A stretch of DNA of 64,000 nt from Clonostachys chloroleuca (Eukaryota; Ascomycota; Sordariomycetes; Hypocreales; Bionectriaceae), in the NCBI GenBank assembly GCA_037952775.1, contig JBANAY010000004.1, forward strand, positions 6,138,001 through 6,202,000, read 5' to 3'. Under the pieces are notes generated by a model. That model saw nothing but the letters and a program-made list of their open reading frames with translations, searched no databases and had not been told where the DNA came from. Each line of letters opens with the position of its first letter. Position 1 is the first letter of the stretch. The position numbers and the translations under genes were made by a program. Positions 12,583-22,622 of this stretch are shown piece by piece.

Positions 12583-13188
12583 CTACTGATTGAGTCTACG
12601 CCTTCTGCTAAAAGCACCTCCCTTGCGAGTCTCGAGGCTTCTTCTACCCTTGCCGCTACCACCACCACCAGGTGTATAGCCAGGGAAGCCATCGCTAGTA
12701 GTTCCTGAGCCACCGCCCTTGCCGCCGCGGCCGCCACCACCCCCTCCTCCTTTGCGAGTCTCGAGGCTTCTTCTACCCTTGCCGCTACCACCACCGTTAC
12801 CAGGGGTATAGCCAGGGAAGCCATCAGTAACAGTTGCTGAGCTACCTTTGCCGCCACGGGGACCGGCACCACCTCCTCCTCTGCGAGTCTCAAGGCTTCT
12901 CCTTCCCTTGCCGCCACCGCCACCACCAGGTGTGTAACCAGGGAAGCCATCGGTAACGGTTGCTAAACTGCCTTTACCGCCACGGCCGCCAGCACCACCT
13001 CCTCCCCGGCGGATCTCGAGGTCTCGCTCAACAAGTGCTCTGATGTTCTCGATATCTCGCACGTCTAGATCTTGAGCATCGTCAAACCTGACGGATAAGT
13101 TATGTTCTTCGGTTGGGTTGCAGGCGGCTTGGTAGGTAAGGCTGAGCAGGAGAGTTGCTCCTAGATAGAGCTGCTTGAAACTTGACAT
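12583..13188 (-). CDS. Secreted precursor with three Gly-rich repeats and dibasic cleavage sites
   Basis: One exon of 201 residues. Residues 1-22 form a signal peptide ending at about TYQAAC. An acidic pro-region follows (23-59). Then come three near-identical units of 42-43 residues (61-102, 103-145, 146-188). Each starts with R/K plus a glycine run, has GGKGS/GG, a central DGFPGYTPG, a second glycine run, and ends KGRRSLETR. A short basic tail ends the protein. Dibasic RR and RK/RR pairs around SLET would let the Golgi protease Kex2 release three peptides of about 35 residues plus short spacers. This is the layout of Kex2-processed repeat proteins, a class that includes mating pheromone precursors and dikaritin-type RiPP precursors. 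The repeated Tyr in the core would suit such cyclisation, but no UstYa-type (DUF3328) gene is seen nearby. Function is unproven; a structural Gly-rich wall protein is the main alternative. Confidence 0.85.
   Translation of the reverse strand: MSSFKQLYLGATLLLSLTYQAACNPTEEHNLSVRFDDAQDLDVRDIENIRALVERDLEIRRGGGGAGGRGGKGSLATVTDGFPGYTPGGGGGGKGRRSLETRRGGGGAGPRGGKGSSATVTDGFPGYTPGNGGGSGKGRRSLETRKGGGGGGGRGGKGGGSGTTSDGFPGYTPGGGGSGKGRRSLETRKGGAFSRRRRLNQ
12625..13008 (-). repeat. Three tandem 126-129 bp coding repeats
   Basis: Three copies of the unit encoding ..DGFPGYTPG..KGRRSLETR in the precursor gene. They differ by scattered substitutions and by length changes in the glycine runs, as expected for a repeat that expands by slippage or unequal crossing over. 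Confidence 0.9.
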
Positions 13189-13871
13189 TTTTGCTTTTTT
13201 TAATAAAAAAAATACTTTTATTGAATGAAGAAGAATAACGAATATGATATGATAAGAAAGTAGGATACAAATAGCAAAAGGATAGCAAAATAATAGAATA
13301 AAGAAGTAATAGAATACTGAAATACTTAAAAAAAGAAAAAGAAAAAGAAAAAAAGGTAATAAAATAGAAACTATTATATAGAAAATAGACTATATATATA
13401 AAGATATAAGTGCTCCTCTATATTATTAATAGTATATTTCTTAATTTATTCTAAATATTCCTTATTAATAATACATTGGGGACTTGTATAGTAGATATTC
13501 TCGGGAAACCTCAGTTAGGAAGTCTCCGCTCAAGGTTTGAACTCCTCAGTATACTAGCGGCAATTAAATATATAAAAAGGTGCTTGCCAAGGAGTACTAA
13601 GTAAAATATACTTTCATTCTTACTATTGCAAGTGTTCTTATGTCTAATTTTACTTTATTAAGTGTGGCGTGATAACCTTACCGAATAAAGAAACATTTAT
13701 CTAATCAATATATGAAGGGCTTGCACGGATTGCCGATCGAATAATCTGAGAACGGACGCCTCTCGTACTGCGCATGGCATCGAGGAGGTCGGAAGTGCCG
13801 GAATATGACGTGAAGAGTGAGAAGCCGGGTGAGCGTGACAATGACACAACTCATTCTAAGGTAGAATCCCC
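13189..13871. other. AT-rich upstream flank of the precursor gene
   Basis: Strongly AT-rich, with a polypurine AAAAAG-type stretch around 13326-13355. It contains the promoter of the minus-strand precursor gene. No gene seen. Confidence 0.5.
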
Positions 13872-14660
13872 CTAATCCAGCTGTCCGACAATTAGATCAA
13901 CCCCTGATGAAATAAGTGACGCAAAGGCTGTCCTATAAGGCGAGATCATAGCTGTAGCCTGCCATGACGAGACAACTAATCCTATTTGCTCATTGCCACT
14001 CATCTTGGTAGAAGTCAAAGAGGCCAGGCTTATATTCAGCAATTTGTCGCAACCACATATCCGTGCTGTCGAGCAACTTGCCGGTGTGCTTAGGTGTGAG
14101 CCGACATGGAACTCGACCAATCCCGTACTCCAGAGCAGGCGTCGGGAAGCAGATTTGTATGAGGACCAAGTCACATCATCGGTGTTTGGCGGACACCCAT
14201 ACCGTCCTAGTTCACGATTCCACTAGGAACCGGAGCGATAATGGGCCATATTATTACTTCGACACATTTGAAGCTGAGTCCAGGACGCATGTAGCCACTA
14301 AATTTACAGATCAGCTTGTCCTTGAGTATTCGCATCCGGAGATAGCCTTCTGTTCATTTGTATCTTATCCAATAGTTATTAGGTTCAACTCTTCTGTATG
14401 CTACCGGACAGGTCCTGGTATACGCCAGAATGAAGATGAACGCCAAAGCTTCATCACTTTTTAAAAGATCCACACGGAAATATTACGCAGAGGCAAAGCC
14501 ATTCTCCAGACTTCACCATAGTGGAGTCAAGGGGTATATTCTCTATTGTCTGGCCAGTCTCATCCGCAAACCGGCTTGTTCCTGAGTAAAGCCGTACAAT
14601 TCCACGCGGGTCGTTGACGACATCGCACTGACTGAGCATCACCTTCACTCTTGTGCCCAT
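13872..14660 (-). pseudogene. Possible decayed gene, family not recognised
   Basis: Two minus-strand frames (14660-14454 and 14174-13872) have protein-like composition, for example VVNDPRGIVRLYSGTSRFAD in the first and a terminal SLISSGVDLIVGQLD in the second. The DNA between them has stops in all frames and no convincing splice sites. This fits a broken gene but I cannot name the family. It could also be chance. Confidence 0.28.
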
Positions 14661-16115
14661 TCATCAAGCAGTATCCTTCAGTGCTCATACTTCTATTACA
14701 CCGACTTCCTATATGCCCAGGAGATGGCACACCTAGCCACAGTGCAGTACAATGTAAATGTTGGTATCAATATAGTACTTCCAATGCTCTGTCGAGATCG
14801 GCAAGAAACTATTATCGGGCAGATTCTGTAGCTATTCCGTTCATAAAAGGTTCTTTAGAGTATGGACACGCACGATTTCCCCGAAACATGTCGCCTTGCC
14901 ATCGCGGAGATGAAGGTTCCAATACAGTCTCGAGTGCATACACCTTGACTCTCCAACACCAGTCATAAAATACAGGAGTGAAGCAAACGGGGCATACCAG
15001 AAAACCTAGGGCTAGGCAATAAAGAAGTAGGCTAAATGAAATAAAATCATTCAGATTTAGAACTTGAATACAATAGGTTACAGTTAAATCAACTAATTTC
15101 CGATCGGCCTGAGTCAGACTATCTGGAACTCGAATGGACTGGTAAGACTGAATACTTGGGGGGATTCAAAATCATCGAGCCCCCTTCGGGGGAGGGGTTG
15201 GCGCGACGCGACTCGCAAAAGAAATAGCATATCTCAGAGGTATACCACTTTAGATGCACATCCCCGTTTGATTTCAAGCCGCTAGACCATATTGGCTTCA
15301 TTATATAGCATCACGTGCTATTTCCATATAATTGACCAAACATAGTTGTTGGTGTCCTTGGCCAATATGGGGTATTTGAAGTTATCCCCTTATATCCGTG
15401 CAATTATCAGAGGACTTGCATTTAAAATAGTACACCTATACTTCCCGCTAATTTGCTGCTGCACTAAGTCACCTTTTTTTTTTGCGAGTCGCTGGCCAAT
15501 TTACTCATCACCGATCCCCAAGTAGCTTGGTATGCAAACGTTCAATGTTCACGGGCGGTAGGCAAGAGGTACGGGCGACTCAGTAAGACATTGGTAGCCT
15601 GTGGTTGAAGTAACGGTTGATATATGACGTGGGTCAGATGCGTGCTTTTTGCAATCTTGTCGAACTTTAACATATACAAGTTGTTTTGAAACCATGGCAT
15701 TGAATTGCTCGCAGGCGCGGCACCTGTGCCCCCTTAGACTAAGCCTGCTGTGGGAAAACGATCATGGCACCCAAAGACCTTTAAATTGAAAGTCATTGCA
15801 ACATATATCTCAATCACTTTACAACGAATCTTGTTGGCCATTACCATCAATATGAAAGAGCTATAGGGTGATTCTCTCCTACAACACCTCTGAACCGCAC
15901 GGTCCACATTGAACTTACATGCTTAGTCAGCTCAAAATTCTCCATCGCGTGACGTCAAGGCAGAGATCGAGAACGAAGACGAGAGCGAGAGCGAGAGCGA
16001 GAGCGAAAGTTCATCGTTCGGTCCTTGTTTCCTCTTGATGCTCGCCTTTTCCACCTTCGCCATCCTCGGATGGAATAGCATTTCTGCTGAAGAGAGTTGG
16101 AATATTTTGCGCATC
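14661..16115. other. Intergenic; GAGAGC microsatellite before the SDR gene
   Basis: No gene is recognised. A (GAGAGC)n-like tract at about 15980-16010 sits 100 bases before the SDR start codon, and a T-run lies at 15475-15483. Confidence 0.5.
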
Positions 16116-16934
16116 ATGGTTTCCAACGTTATTGTTGTTATTGGTAGTGGCGGCATGGGCCTTCCAATCGCACGAAGGCTTGGTGTTGGAAGACAAGTTC
16201 TCCTGGGAGACTACGCCGCCGCCAATCTCTCCACTGCCGAGAAAGTCTTGACTGGCGAGGGATACTCGATCACAACACTGCAAGTAGACATATCCGACTT
16301 CACCAGCGTTGATAAACTCGCGCAAAAGGCCGCAGCAATGGGAACAATCGAGGCCATTGTCCATACAGCTGGGGTTGGGCCCTCAGTGGGCTCTGCTCGC
16401 CGCGTTTACGAAATCGACCTTGTTGGCACGGCTAACGTAATCGATGCTTTCCTTCCTGTCGCGGGACCTGGGACGAGTCTCGTTTGTATCTCCAGTATGG
16501 CTGGCTATCTCTGCCCACCGTTGGAGCCCGAACTGGAAAAACATCTCGCTACGGCCTCATGGGATCAACTATTGAGCCACCCGGGTCTTAACGTTGACAG
16601 CTCCGATGCACGTGCAGCAGGAATGGCCTACGCGTTTTCTAAACGCGGCAATCTGCTTCGTGTGCAATCTATGGCTAAGGCATGGGGCACTAGAGGAGCT
16701 AGAATTAATTCGGTGAGCCCGGGTGTGATATCTACAGAACTTGGTCGCCAGGAAACGATGAACGGTCCAGCTGCAAAGTTTGTTGAAACATCACCTGCGG
16801 GAAGGTCGGGTACACCAGAAGATATCACCAACGTGGTTGCATTCCTCACCAACCCGTCGTCTTGTTTCATTACAGGAACCGATATTTTGGTGGATGGAGG
16901 TGTTGTTTCCAGTCAACGGTGGAACAAGGATTAG
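16116..16934 (+). CDS. Short-chain dehydrogenase/reductase (SDR)
   Basis: Single exon, 272 residues, the usual length of a classical SDR. The Rossmann nucleotide-binding motif is GSGGMGLPIA at about residue 10 (a variant of TGxxxGIG). The family's usual elements follow: VDISD for the adenine-ring contact, VHTAGVG in place of NNAG, the catalytic Ser in VCISSMAGY, and the YxxxK pair in YAFSK. PGVISTEL and DILVDGG mark the C-terminal half. All catalytic residues are present, so it should be an active NAD(P)-dependent oxidoreductase; the substrate cannot be inferred. The same frame is open upstream to 16035, but the start at 16116 puts the Rossmann strand at the N-terminus as in relatives. It is convergent with the NmrA-like gene. 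Confidence 0.92.
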   Translation: MVSNVIVVIGSGGMGLPIARRLGVGRQVLLGDYAAANLSTAEKVLTGEGYSITTLQVDISDFTSVDKLAQKAAAMGTIEAIVHTAGVGPSVGSARRVYEIDLVGTANVIDAFLPVAGPGTSLVCISSMAGYLCPPLEPELEKHLATASWDQLLSHPGLNVDSSDARAAGMAYAFSKRGNLLRVQSMAKAWGTRGARINSVSPGVISTELGRQETMNGPAAKFVETSPAGRSGTPEDITNVVAFLTNPSSCFITGTDILVDGGVVSSQRWNKD

Positions 16935-17229
16935 AGAAGCCTATGCAGATTCTTGGCTACTTGCAATTTCATCTGGTTGCTGAACATCACCGTCCGTCGT
17001 CCATTAGACTGTCTCCAACGGCCTACCTCGAAGGCTGAGGTAGTCTCTATGATTCATGATCCGTTGTAGATTGGCAATAGTGGGCACTTCATTTGAACTA
17101 ATTAAGCGTGAAGTTATGGCACCGTATGCATACGGTTTAAAATCAGATAATAGATAGCATTGGATGTTGTGAAGGAGTCAATGGAAAGAGCATATGTAGC
17201 AGACTGGCTGTCTGGCTTTAGATAGATCA

Positions 17230-18446
17230 CTAACGACGCCTCGCATATAGGCGCTCAATTTTCCCAGCCAGTGTGTCGTTGATGAATTGTTCAAGACTTT
17301 CACCCTGAAGATCAGGATATAAATCTTTCCCAATTAGATACCCAAGATACTTGGCACACTCTGGAGAATTGTCTCCACGAATTCCTAGTACAAGCTCATA
17401 CTGGGACATTACCAAGTTTCTTATCTGAGTATTATCGCCTGCGGCGACAGCCTCATTTGCACTCTTAATTTTGGACTGAAGAGCTTGTTCATTGGCCTTG
17501 AAGATGATTAGCACGTCGTTGCGGTCGGAGGTAATTGAGAGCTGGGTGGTTGAAAGATATGAAATAAGGTAATTGGGAAAACCTACATGGCTCCTGGGTA
17601 TTTCTTCGCCAGACAACTTCTCCATCAGATCGAAGATGCGATTTTGCGTCCAGATCTCGTTGAACACAAACACTGATTTGTTCAGTGTGCGTGAGTCCAC
17701 GATGATCCGAGCCACGTACTTTCCAATGTCTCGTTTGTCGATCAGAGCGGTCTCAGTATTTCCATCGCCCGAGATAGTCTGGACGGGCATGGTGAGGGCA
17801 TTTGTAAGCCTGCCCGAAGGTAAAGGGGGTAGTGAGAGCTGATACCACCAGCCAACATCAATGACTGTGTAGGGCAAATATAAGCTCTTGATATGATCAA
17901 GGAGGTCTTCTTTCTGTTACCTAGATTGCTTGATTAGTCATTCTATGTTTTACTCATGTCTTGAAATGACTATTTGCGAGTGTAATTACTCACTAGATTC
18001 CTAAGCAACATGATTCCTCGAGGGGGGCATATAGGCCCAAAGAAACTAGGAACGAAGCGGCCTACAGACGCCCTTTTGCAAGCACTGGCAAGGTTATTCT
18101 GGCTATCAACATGTTCTGCATTACCAGAAGTCAAACAGGAGATAACGACATCGGCACCAGTCAGCACTGAAACAAGTTCGTCGCTGACAGTGCTGAGATC
18201 TACTGTAGAAATAGTGACACCCAGGTCCTTGAGTGCGAGATACTCTGGCTTGTCCAGCGAGGACTTGCGAGCGACAGCAGTGACTTCCTATATGTGCAGC
18301 AAGTGTGTATCAGCTGAATTGTGCATAACATGCTGATGCTTCATGTAGAACGGGGAGGCATTTACGATGTTTTCGGCAGACTTGATAAGACCGTGCACAA
18401 CAGATGTTCCTGTCTCACCCGAAGCTCCGACCACAATGACTTTCAT
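17230..18446 (-). CDS. NmrA-like / isoflavone-reductase-like NAD(P)-binding protein
   Basis: Exons 18446-18366, 18287-17994 and 17913-17230 join in frame to about 352 residues. The N-terminus MKVIVVGASGETGTSV is the GxxGxxG dinucleotide-binding motif of the NmrA/isoflavone reductase group. VAR after strand 2, a LTGADVVISC strand and a PYTVIDVGWW segment support this. A 45-base stretch just after the codons for EEIPRSH is bounded by GTAGGT and CCCAG and is a multiple of three, so it may be a further small intron. Such proteins are either reductases of aromatic or terpenoid metabolites or redox-sensing regulators; the sequence does not decide. It is divergent from a Zn2Cys6 regulator with about 370 bases between starts, a common arrangement for a regulator and its target. 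Confidence 0.87.
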
Positions 18447-18687
18447 TTTGACGAAGCCACTCAAGTTTTTCTTGTTTTCTTTGAAATGAGAAGAAAGAGA
18501 TTGATGATGATAGCTGGGCTCGGAAACTTGATCGAGAATGGCCTTTTTATATTTCCAGCGTGGGCTGTGAATCCAGTATGTGTCCATGTATTCTACAGAC
18601 GCAATCATAAACGGTGGGGTGGTAGCTTCAGATCAGCGTCTGGGAAAATCCAATCAAAGTGCTCAGAATACGTAAATATGCCATTTC

Positions 18688-18700
18688 CGGCTTAGCACCG
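18688..18700. promoter_or_regulatory. Candidate Zn2Cys6 binding site CGG-N7-CCG
   Basis: An inverted CGG/CCG pair with a 7-base spacer lies in the shared promoter of the NmrA-like gene and the Zn2Cys6 regulator, about 115 bases before the regulator's start codon. Binuclear zinc-cluster proteins commonly bind such pairs. This is a motif match only. Confidence 0.3.
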
Positions 18701-18814
18701 TTCTTGACGTCGTTCCCTTGCCGAGATTACAAAGCAGTCATGTCACACTGTCTTGTGCCTCGTTTCAACTTTCCAAACTCACACATACCATTGGATAATT
18801 TCTCAAGCGCTATC

Positions 18815-20136
18815 ATGAGCAACCACGACCGAGTAATTGTTTCCAAAACTCCGCTGCGGAGGCCGCATCGGAAGGCTCGGACAGGATGTGCGGTCTGCAA
18901 AAGGAGGCGGATCAAGGTATGACAGCCAAGCATATGTGTGATTGAGGTGTAGCGAGTGCTGAAGCACATGGGTAGTGCGATGAAGGCAAGCCAGGATGCC
19001 AAAAATGCCGTCAATTTGGTGTTGATTGTTCGTACTCGCAGCTCTCGCCTGGGATGCCTGATCAAGGCTGGACATTTCTCATCAATGGAGGCCCCGGACC
19101 GCACCAAGGGCGTGGCCGGCCGAGGTCCTCCAACTGGTCGACAAGCACCTTGACCTTGTTCAAATCACCATCGTGCCCCTCTACTTCTCGTACTTTCCCG
19201 CCATACTCTCCAGAAACCATTCAATCCTATAGGTTACTGTTTGACTGCCTGACATGGTCCGGAGATGCAGCTGTTGTCAGTTCCCGTGAGGACGTTGCTG
19301 CAAAGTTCTCTGGCCCGTTACTCAGAGTTCTGCATCCTGTTATCCTGGACTTCTGCCGGTGCTCTATCGCTTCTCACCTTGCACGCCTGCAGCCACAGCA
19401 GCAGAGCCACTTTCAGGGAATGGCAAGGCGCCTCTCCTCTTCAGGCATTCGTGGTCTGGTTGCGATGCTACCCTCTGTTGATGTGCACAACTGCCAGGCA
19501 GTCTTTGCTGCGGCTGTGCTCGTGTCCATCACTACACTGGCATACGGGCCGCAGCCAGGAGAATACCTTCTCTTCTGTAACAGTGGCTTTCCTCTGTGGC
19601 TTGGGCTCTTCCAGGGCATCAAATCTATTCTCGGAGAGGTAGGGGTCAGCCAGGTATTCTCTGGGCCATTGTCAGGCTTCTTATGCCGACCAGAGCAAGT
19701 CGATAAGCCATATGCATCAAGGAAGCACCTCCGATATGTGGACTGGGTTGACCAATTCAATCAACTACGAACATACGTAGAAACTAGTGATGACCTCTAT
19801 TGTACAGAGAATTTGCAAGCTCTAGGAAGCCTGCAAATGTGCTACGAGGCAATTTGGGGCCGCCCAGACGGAACGTGTAAGAGCCACACAAGAAACCAAA
19901 TGGTCTTCATACGGATATACTATCTACGAGACGACTTTGTTCAGCGCTTACAGGAGAAAAAGCCCATTCCACTCCTGATCTTCGCTTATTTCACAGTTCC
20001 AATGAAGACATTGGGAAATTTCTGGTTCATCTCGGGTTGGCCGGATCATATTCTGTCAGGAGTCCGGGCTGCAATTGATGAAGCTCATCATTCATGGTTG
20101 CAGTGGCCATTGCAAATACTGAAAGATATGGGATAG
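18815..20136 (+). CDS. Zn2Cys6 transcription factor, Upc2-like C-terminal domain
   Basis: Exons 18815-18916 and 18976-20136 join in frame to about 420 residues. The splice completes a textbook zinc cluster: CAVCKRRRIK in exon 1 and CDEGKPGCQKCRQFGVDC in exon 2, i.e. C-x2-C-x6-C-x5-C-x2-C-x6-C. A Ser/Pro-rich linker follows. The remainder, with the FAAAVLVSITTLA helix, IYYLRDD and the terminal WPLQILKDMG, resembles the C-terminal regulatory domain of Upc2-type sterol/lipid-responsive fungal regulators, where the segment binds a small ligand. It is a nuclear DNA-binding protein whose most likely target is the divergent NmrA-like gene, possibly also the SDR. The assignment to the Upc2-like group is by general pattern and is less certain than the zinc cluster. 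Confidence 0.9.
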
Positions 20137-20767
20137 ATGTAAAGTACTTTGATCGGAGACTATAAGATTTGTAGGTGAATGGCGACTACTGACATGGAAA
20201 AATTATTCTCAACCATAATGAAGCAACAACGGCTTTTAATGAGTTTGATAATACAGGATAACCGTATGTCTAATCTGAATTTTGAAAAGGCCCAACTTAA
20301 ATCTAGCCCCTGAGCATTGCTGCTTTAACCTGAGCATTCCCAGATATACCCCGGCCGAAGGTGATAGGTACAAGCTAACAGCCTGCGCTCGTGGGGCGTG
20401 TGATTATCACCAATGTTTGATTGGCATCCACCATGGATACTAAGGCCACGTCATAGAAGACCTAATAGGGCTCACTTGGTCCGCTCTAGTTCGGGGTTTC
20501 CCGCAAAGCCCCTCTCCCACACAGCGATCAGTATTGGCGAAGGACGTGAGCATATGTGATTTCTCTACAAAATGGATTAATGTAATATTGAATAGCATAA
20601 TAGTCACACTATACTGAGTTAGATCCTAAGGAGAGTTTTCTACGCTGATATATCTCAATCGAGAGCACGTTAATACTTATCCCTTTGCCCTTATCAAATT
20701 CTCCGTTCAAGCAAAAAAATTCTGCATCTAACAAGTTTCTAACATAGCCACGCGCTCATCTACCGAA
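20137..20767. other. Intergenic, nothing recognised
   Basis: AT-rich 3' flank of the regulator gene; no frame with family resemblance. Confidence 0.5.
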
Positions 20768-21203
20768 ATGCAAAGCACCATTTATACGACGGTATGGTTG
20801 CAACAAGATGATTTGCATGAGCAGTCTATCCAGTGGTGTGTGCCTCTTGAATGGATCTAATACATACTGACATACGAAAGCTATACGTTTCACGAAAGTA
20901 TTCAAAAGCTACGAGTATTTCGACAGTTCGGTGCAGAATAGCGATTCGCCATGTCCGCTTTATGACCGCAATATCGACCGGGAAGCCTTGGAGAGACCGG
21001 CTGCATGCGCAGATGCCCTCCGGTTTCTACAGTGCGACCTTCACGTTCAGAAAGACCAGATGAATGCTATCATACAGTCTCTGAGTACTATGCCAGTCAA
21101 AGCAAATAAGCCGGCCATGGACCACACAGCATCTCGCATATATTGCATAGCCACACAACGAGTTCGACAATCACTAAAGTCGCGTTCAATATCCAAGATT
21201 TAA
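20768..21203 (+). CDS. Tentative small two-exon protein, unrecognised
   Basis: A start codon at 20768 opens 23 codons, a GTGTGC donor follows at 20838, and the acceptor ACGAAAG at 20880 leads into a 107-codon frame ending at 21203; the join gives about 130 residues. The second exon has protein-like composition (for example DRNIDREALERPAACADALR) but no domain I recognise. The model rests on splice-site appearance alone and may be a gene fragment. Confidence 0.3.
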
Positions 21204-21342
21204 TAAGCTATCTGTATCAGATGAATCCTATAGCTATATTTAAAGTTTTAGACTAAAATAAGGATTATTTACCACGAGTTTATACTTGAGTGTACTCTGA
21301 TGCGATCAGCTTATGTAGGATTTTCTAAGATCAGCTATAGAA

Positions 21343-21897
21343 CTATATTTTTCCCAAGTCATCGTACTCTCGTTCATGGTTATATAAAACAATGTAACCG
21401 TTTTCGAACTCGATGATCAACTCCATGCCAAAGTTACAAAATGCTCTGTTCAGTCTGACCTCGACTGGGATGTGCCTGGGCTGGTTATAGCGTAAAGCAT
21501 ATATATCTCCTTTTAACCAGTCGTCCACATCTTCGGTCGGAAGTTGAATGAAGTGTTGACCGCCGAAAACCGCCCCAGTGTTAAAGGAAAACTTTGGAAA
21601 GTCTACCCATTCTCGTTCACCATGCTTCTGCGACCCAGCCTTATCGGTAATTATGCTGCTGAACTCCCGCCAGTCAGATGGTCTGTTATGGGCAGGAGTA
21701 GTCCCTAGGAGGATGCTCGGCTTCTTGCTTTCTTTCCCTATATCTTTAAGACGTCCTACTAACACCAGATCTATGTTTCTTCCTTGATCTGTTCTTATTA
21801 CTGGTAGCTCCTTCTTAGGTAATATCTCCGGCCACATTAAAGCGTGCATACGTTGGGCCTCGATGGTTTTTTTATGCCCCTTGCTAACAGAGCTCAA
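21343..21897 (-). CDS. Unrecognised 184-residue protein
   Basis: A single open exon of 184 residues with balanced composition and no signal peptide or membrane helix. The first 20 residues are basic. A segment around residues 40-52 (RNIDLVLVGRLKDI) and the C-terminal part (LIIEFENGYIVLYNHE) look like beta strands of a compact domain. I do not recognise the family. It faces away from the F-box-like gene at 22623 across about 730 bases that include a MITE. Confidence 0.6.
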   Translation of the reverse strand: MSSVSKGHKKTIEAQRMHALMWPEILPKKELPVIRTDQGRNIDLVLVGRLKDIGKESKKPSILLGTTPAHNRPSDWREFSSIITDKAGSQKHGEREWVDFPKFSFNTGAVFGGQHFIQLPTEDVDDWLKGDIYALRYNQPRHIPVEVRLNRAFCNFGMELIIEFENGYIVLYNHEREYDDLGKI

Positions 21898-22426
21898 CCG
21901 AAGCCAATGAGATGTTTTTAGATAGGATAGAACATGAACCCAAATCTAGGAAGGGAGCAGTTTGATTGGGTCAGGTATATTGATATATCGAAAAACAGAT
22001 GGTCACGTTTTGGGTAGACATGAGCTTTGAAACACCAGGCTGTGTGGTACCTTTATAGAAGACTTTAGTTTTCCGTGGGGACTACCACTCTACTTCTTCG
22101 TCATCTCATGACCTTCATAGGCCAATTTTACCCATAATCACTCTTGCGTGCACCCATGGCCAAAAAGGGCGACCATTCTGTTTAGGACGTTGTTACGGCG
22201 GATCGTGGCGGAAAGGGGCTCAGATTTTATAGTACCGTATGGTAAGTTTACAGCGAGTAGTCACCAATTCTGGACGCGGCTATACATTAACTTGTTTTAG
22301 CTTACACTGTATCGGCCACTTTCGTTCATAGATGCTTCTGGCTACTATCTAATATATATAAATGATATGTACCGTACCTAACAAGTTTAACGATACACTA
22401 AATATATATATAATCCACTACTTATA
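21898..22426. other. AT-rich divergent intergenic stretch
   Basis: Contains the promoter of the minus-strand 184-residue gene and short alternating TA tracts. No gene seen. Confidence 0.5.
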
Positions 22427-22598
22427 CAGTTATGAGCAAAATCAGCTTCCTCTTTTTAATAACAAAGAGTGTGCAGCGCTTGCGATTTTATCCACTTTTA
22501 ACGTCTTATGACCAATCACATTGCAGAGATGGACATTAGCGCGACTTTTAAAAAGAGCGACATTGATTTACAGAGGAAGCTGATTTTGCTCATAACTG
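22427..22598. mobile_element. 172-bp MITE with 27-bp perfect terminal inverted repeats
   Basis: The arms 22427-22453 and 22572-22598 are exact reverse complements and begin CAGTTATGAGC. A TA dinucleotide flanks each end (22425-22426 and 22599-22600), as expected for target-site duplication by a Tc1/mariner-type transposase. There is no coding capacity, so it is non-autonomous. Its right end lies 24 bases before the start codon of the F-box-like gene, so the transcript's 5' leader probably begins inside it. Its ends are related to the larger CAGTTTGGAGC family seen at 35.3, 44.7, 52.3 and 56.5 kb. Confidence 0.88.
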
Positions 22599-22622
22599 TA
22601 TATATCGTCTTCTCTATATACA

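Noticed and set aside
12492..12950. A 152-codon minus frame rich in Ala, Val and Leu
   Set aside because: It is a shifted reading of the Gly-rich precursor repeats and has no signal peptide or family match.
15111..15210. A tRNA-like stretch with GAGCCCCCTTCGGGGG
   Set aside because: The hairpin is a simple C/G inverted run; no acceptor, D or anticodon arms can be drawn around it.
10773..18446. A dikaritin-type RiPP gene cluster around the repeat precursor
   Set aside because: No UstYa/DUF3328 HxxHC-type protein, tyrosinase or methyltransferase was found nearby. I keep only the precursor as a candidate.
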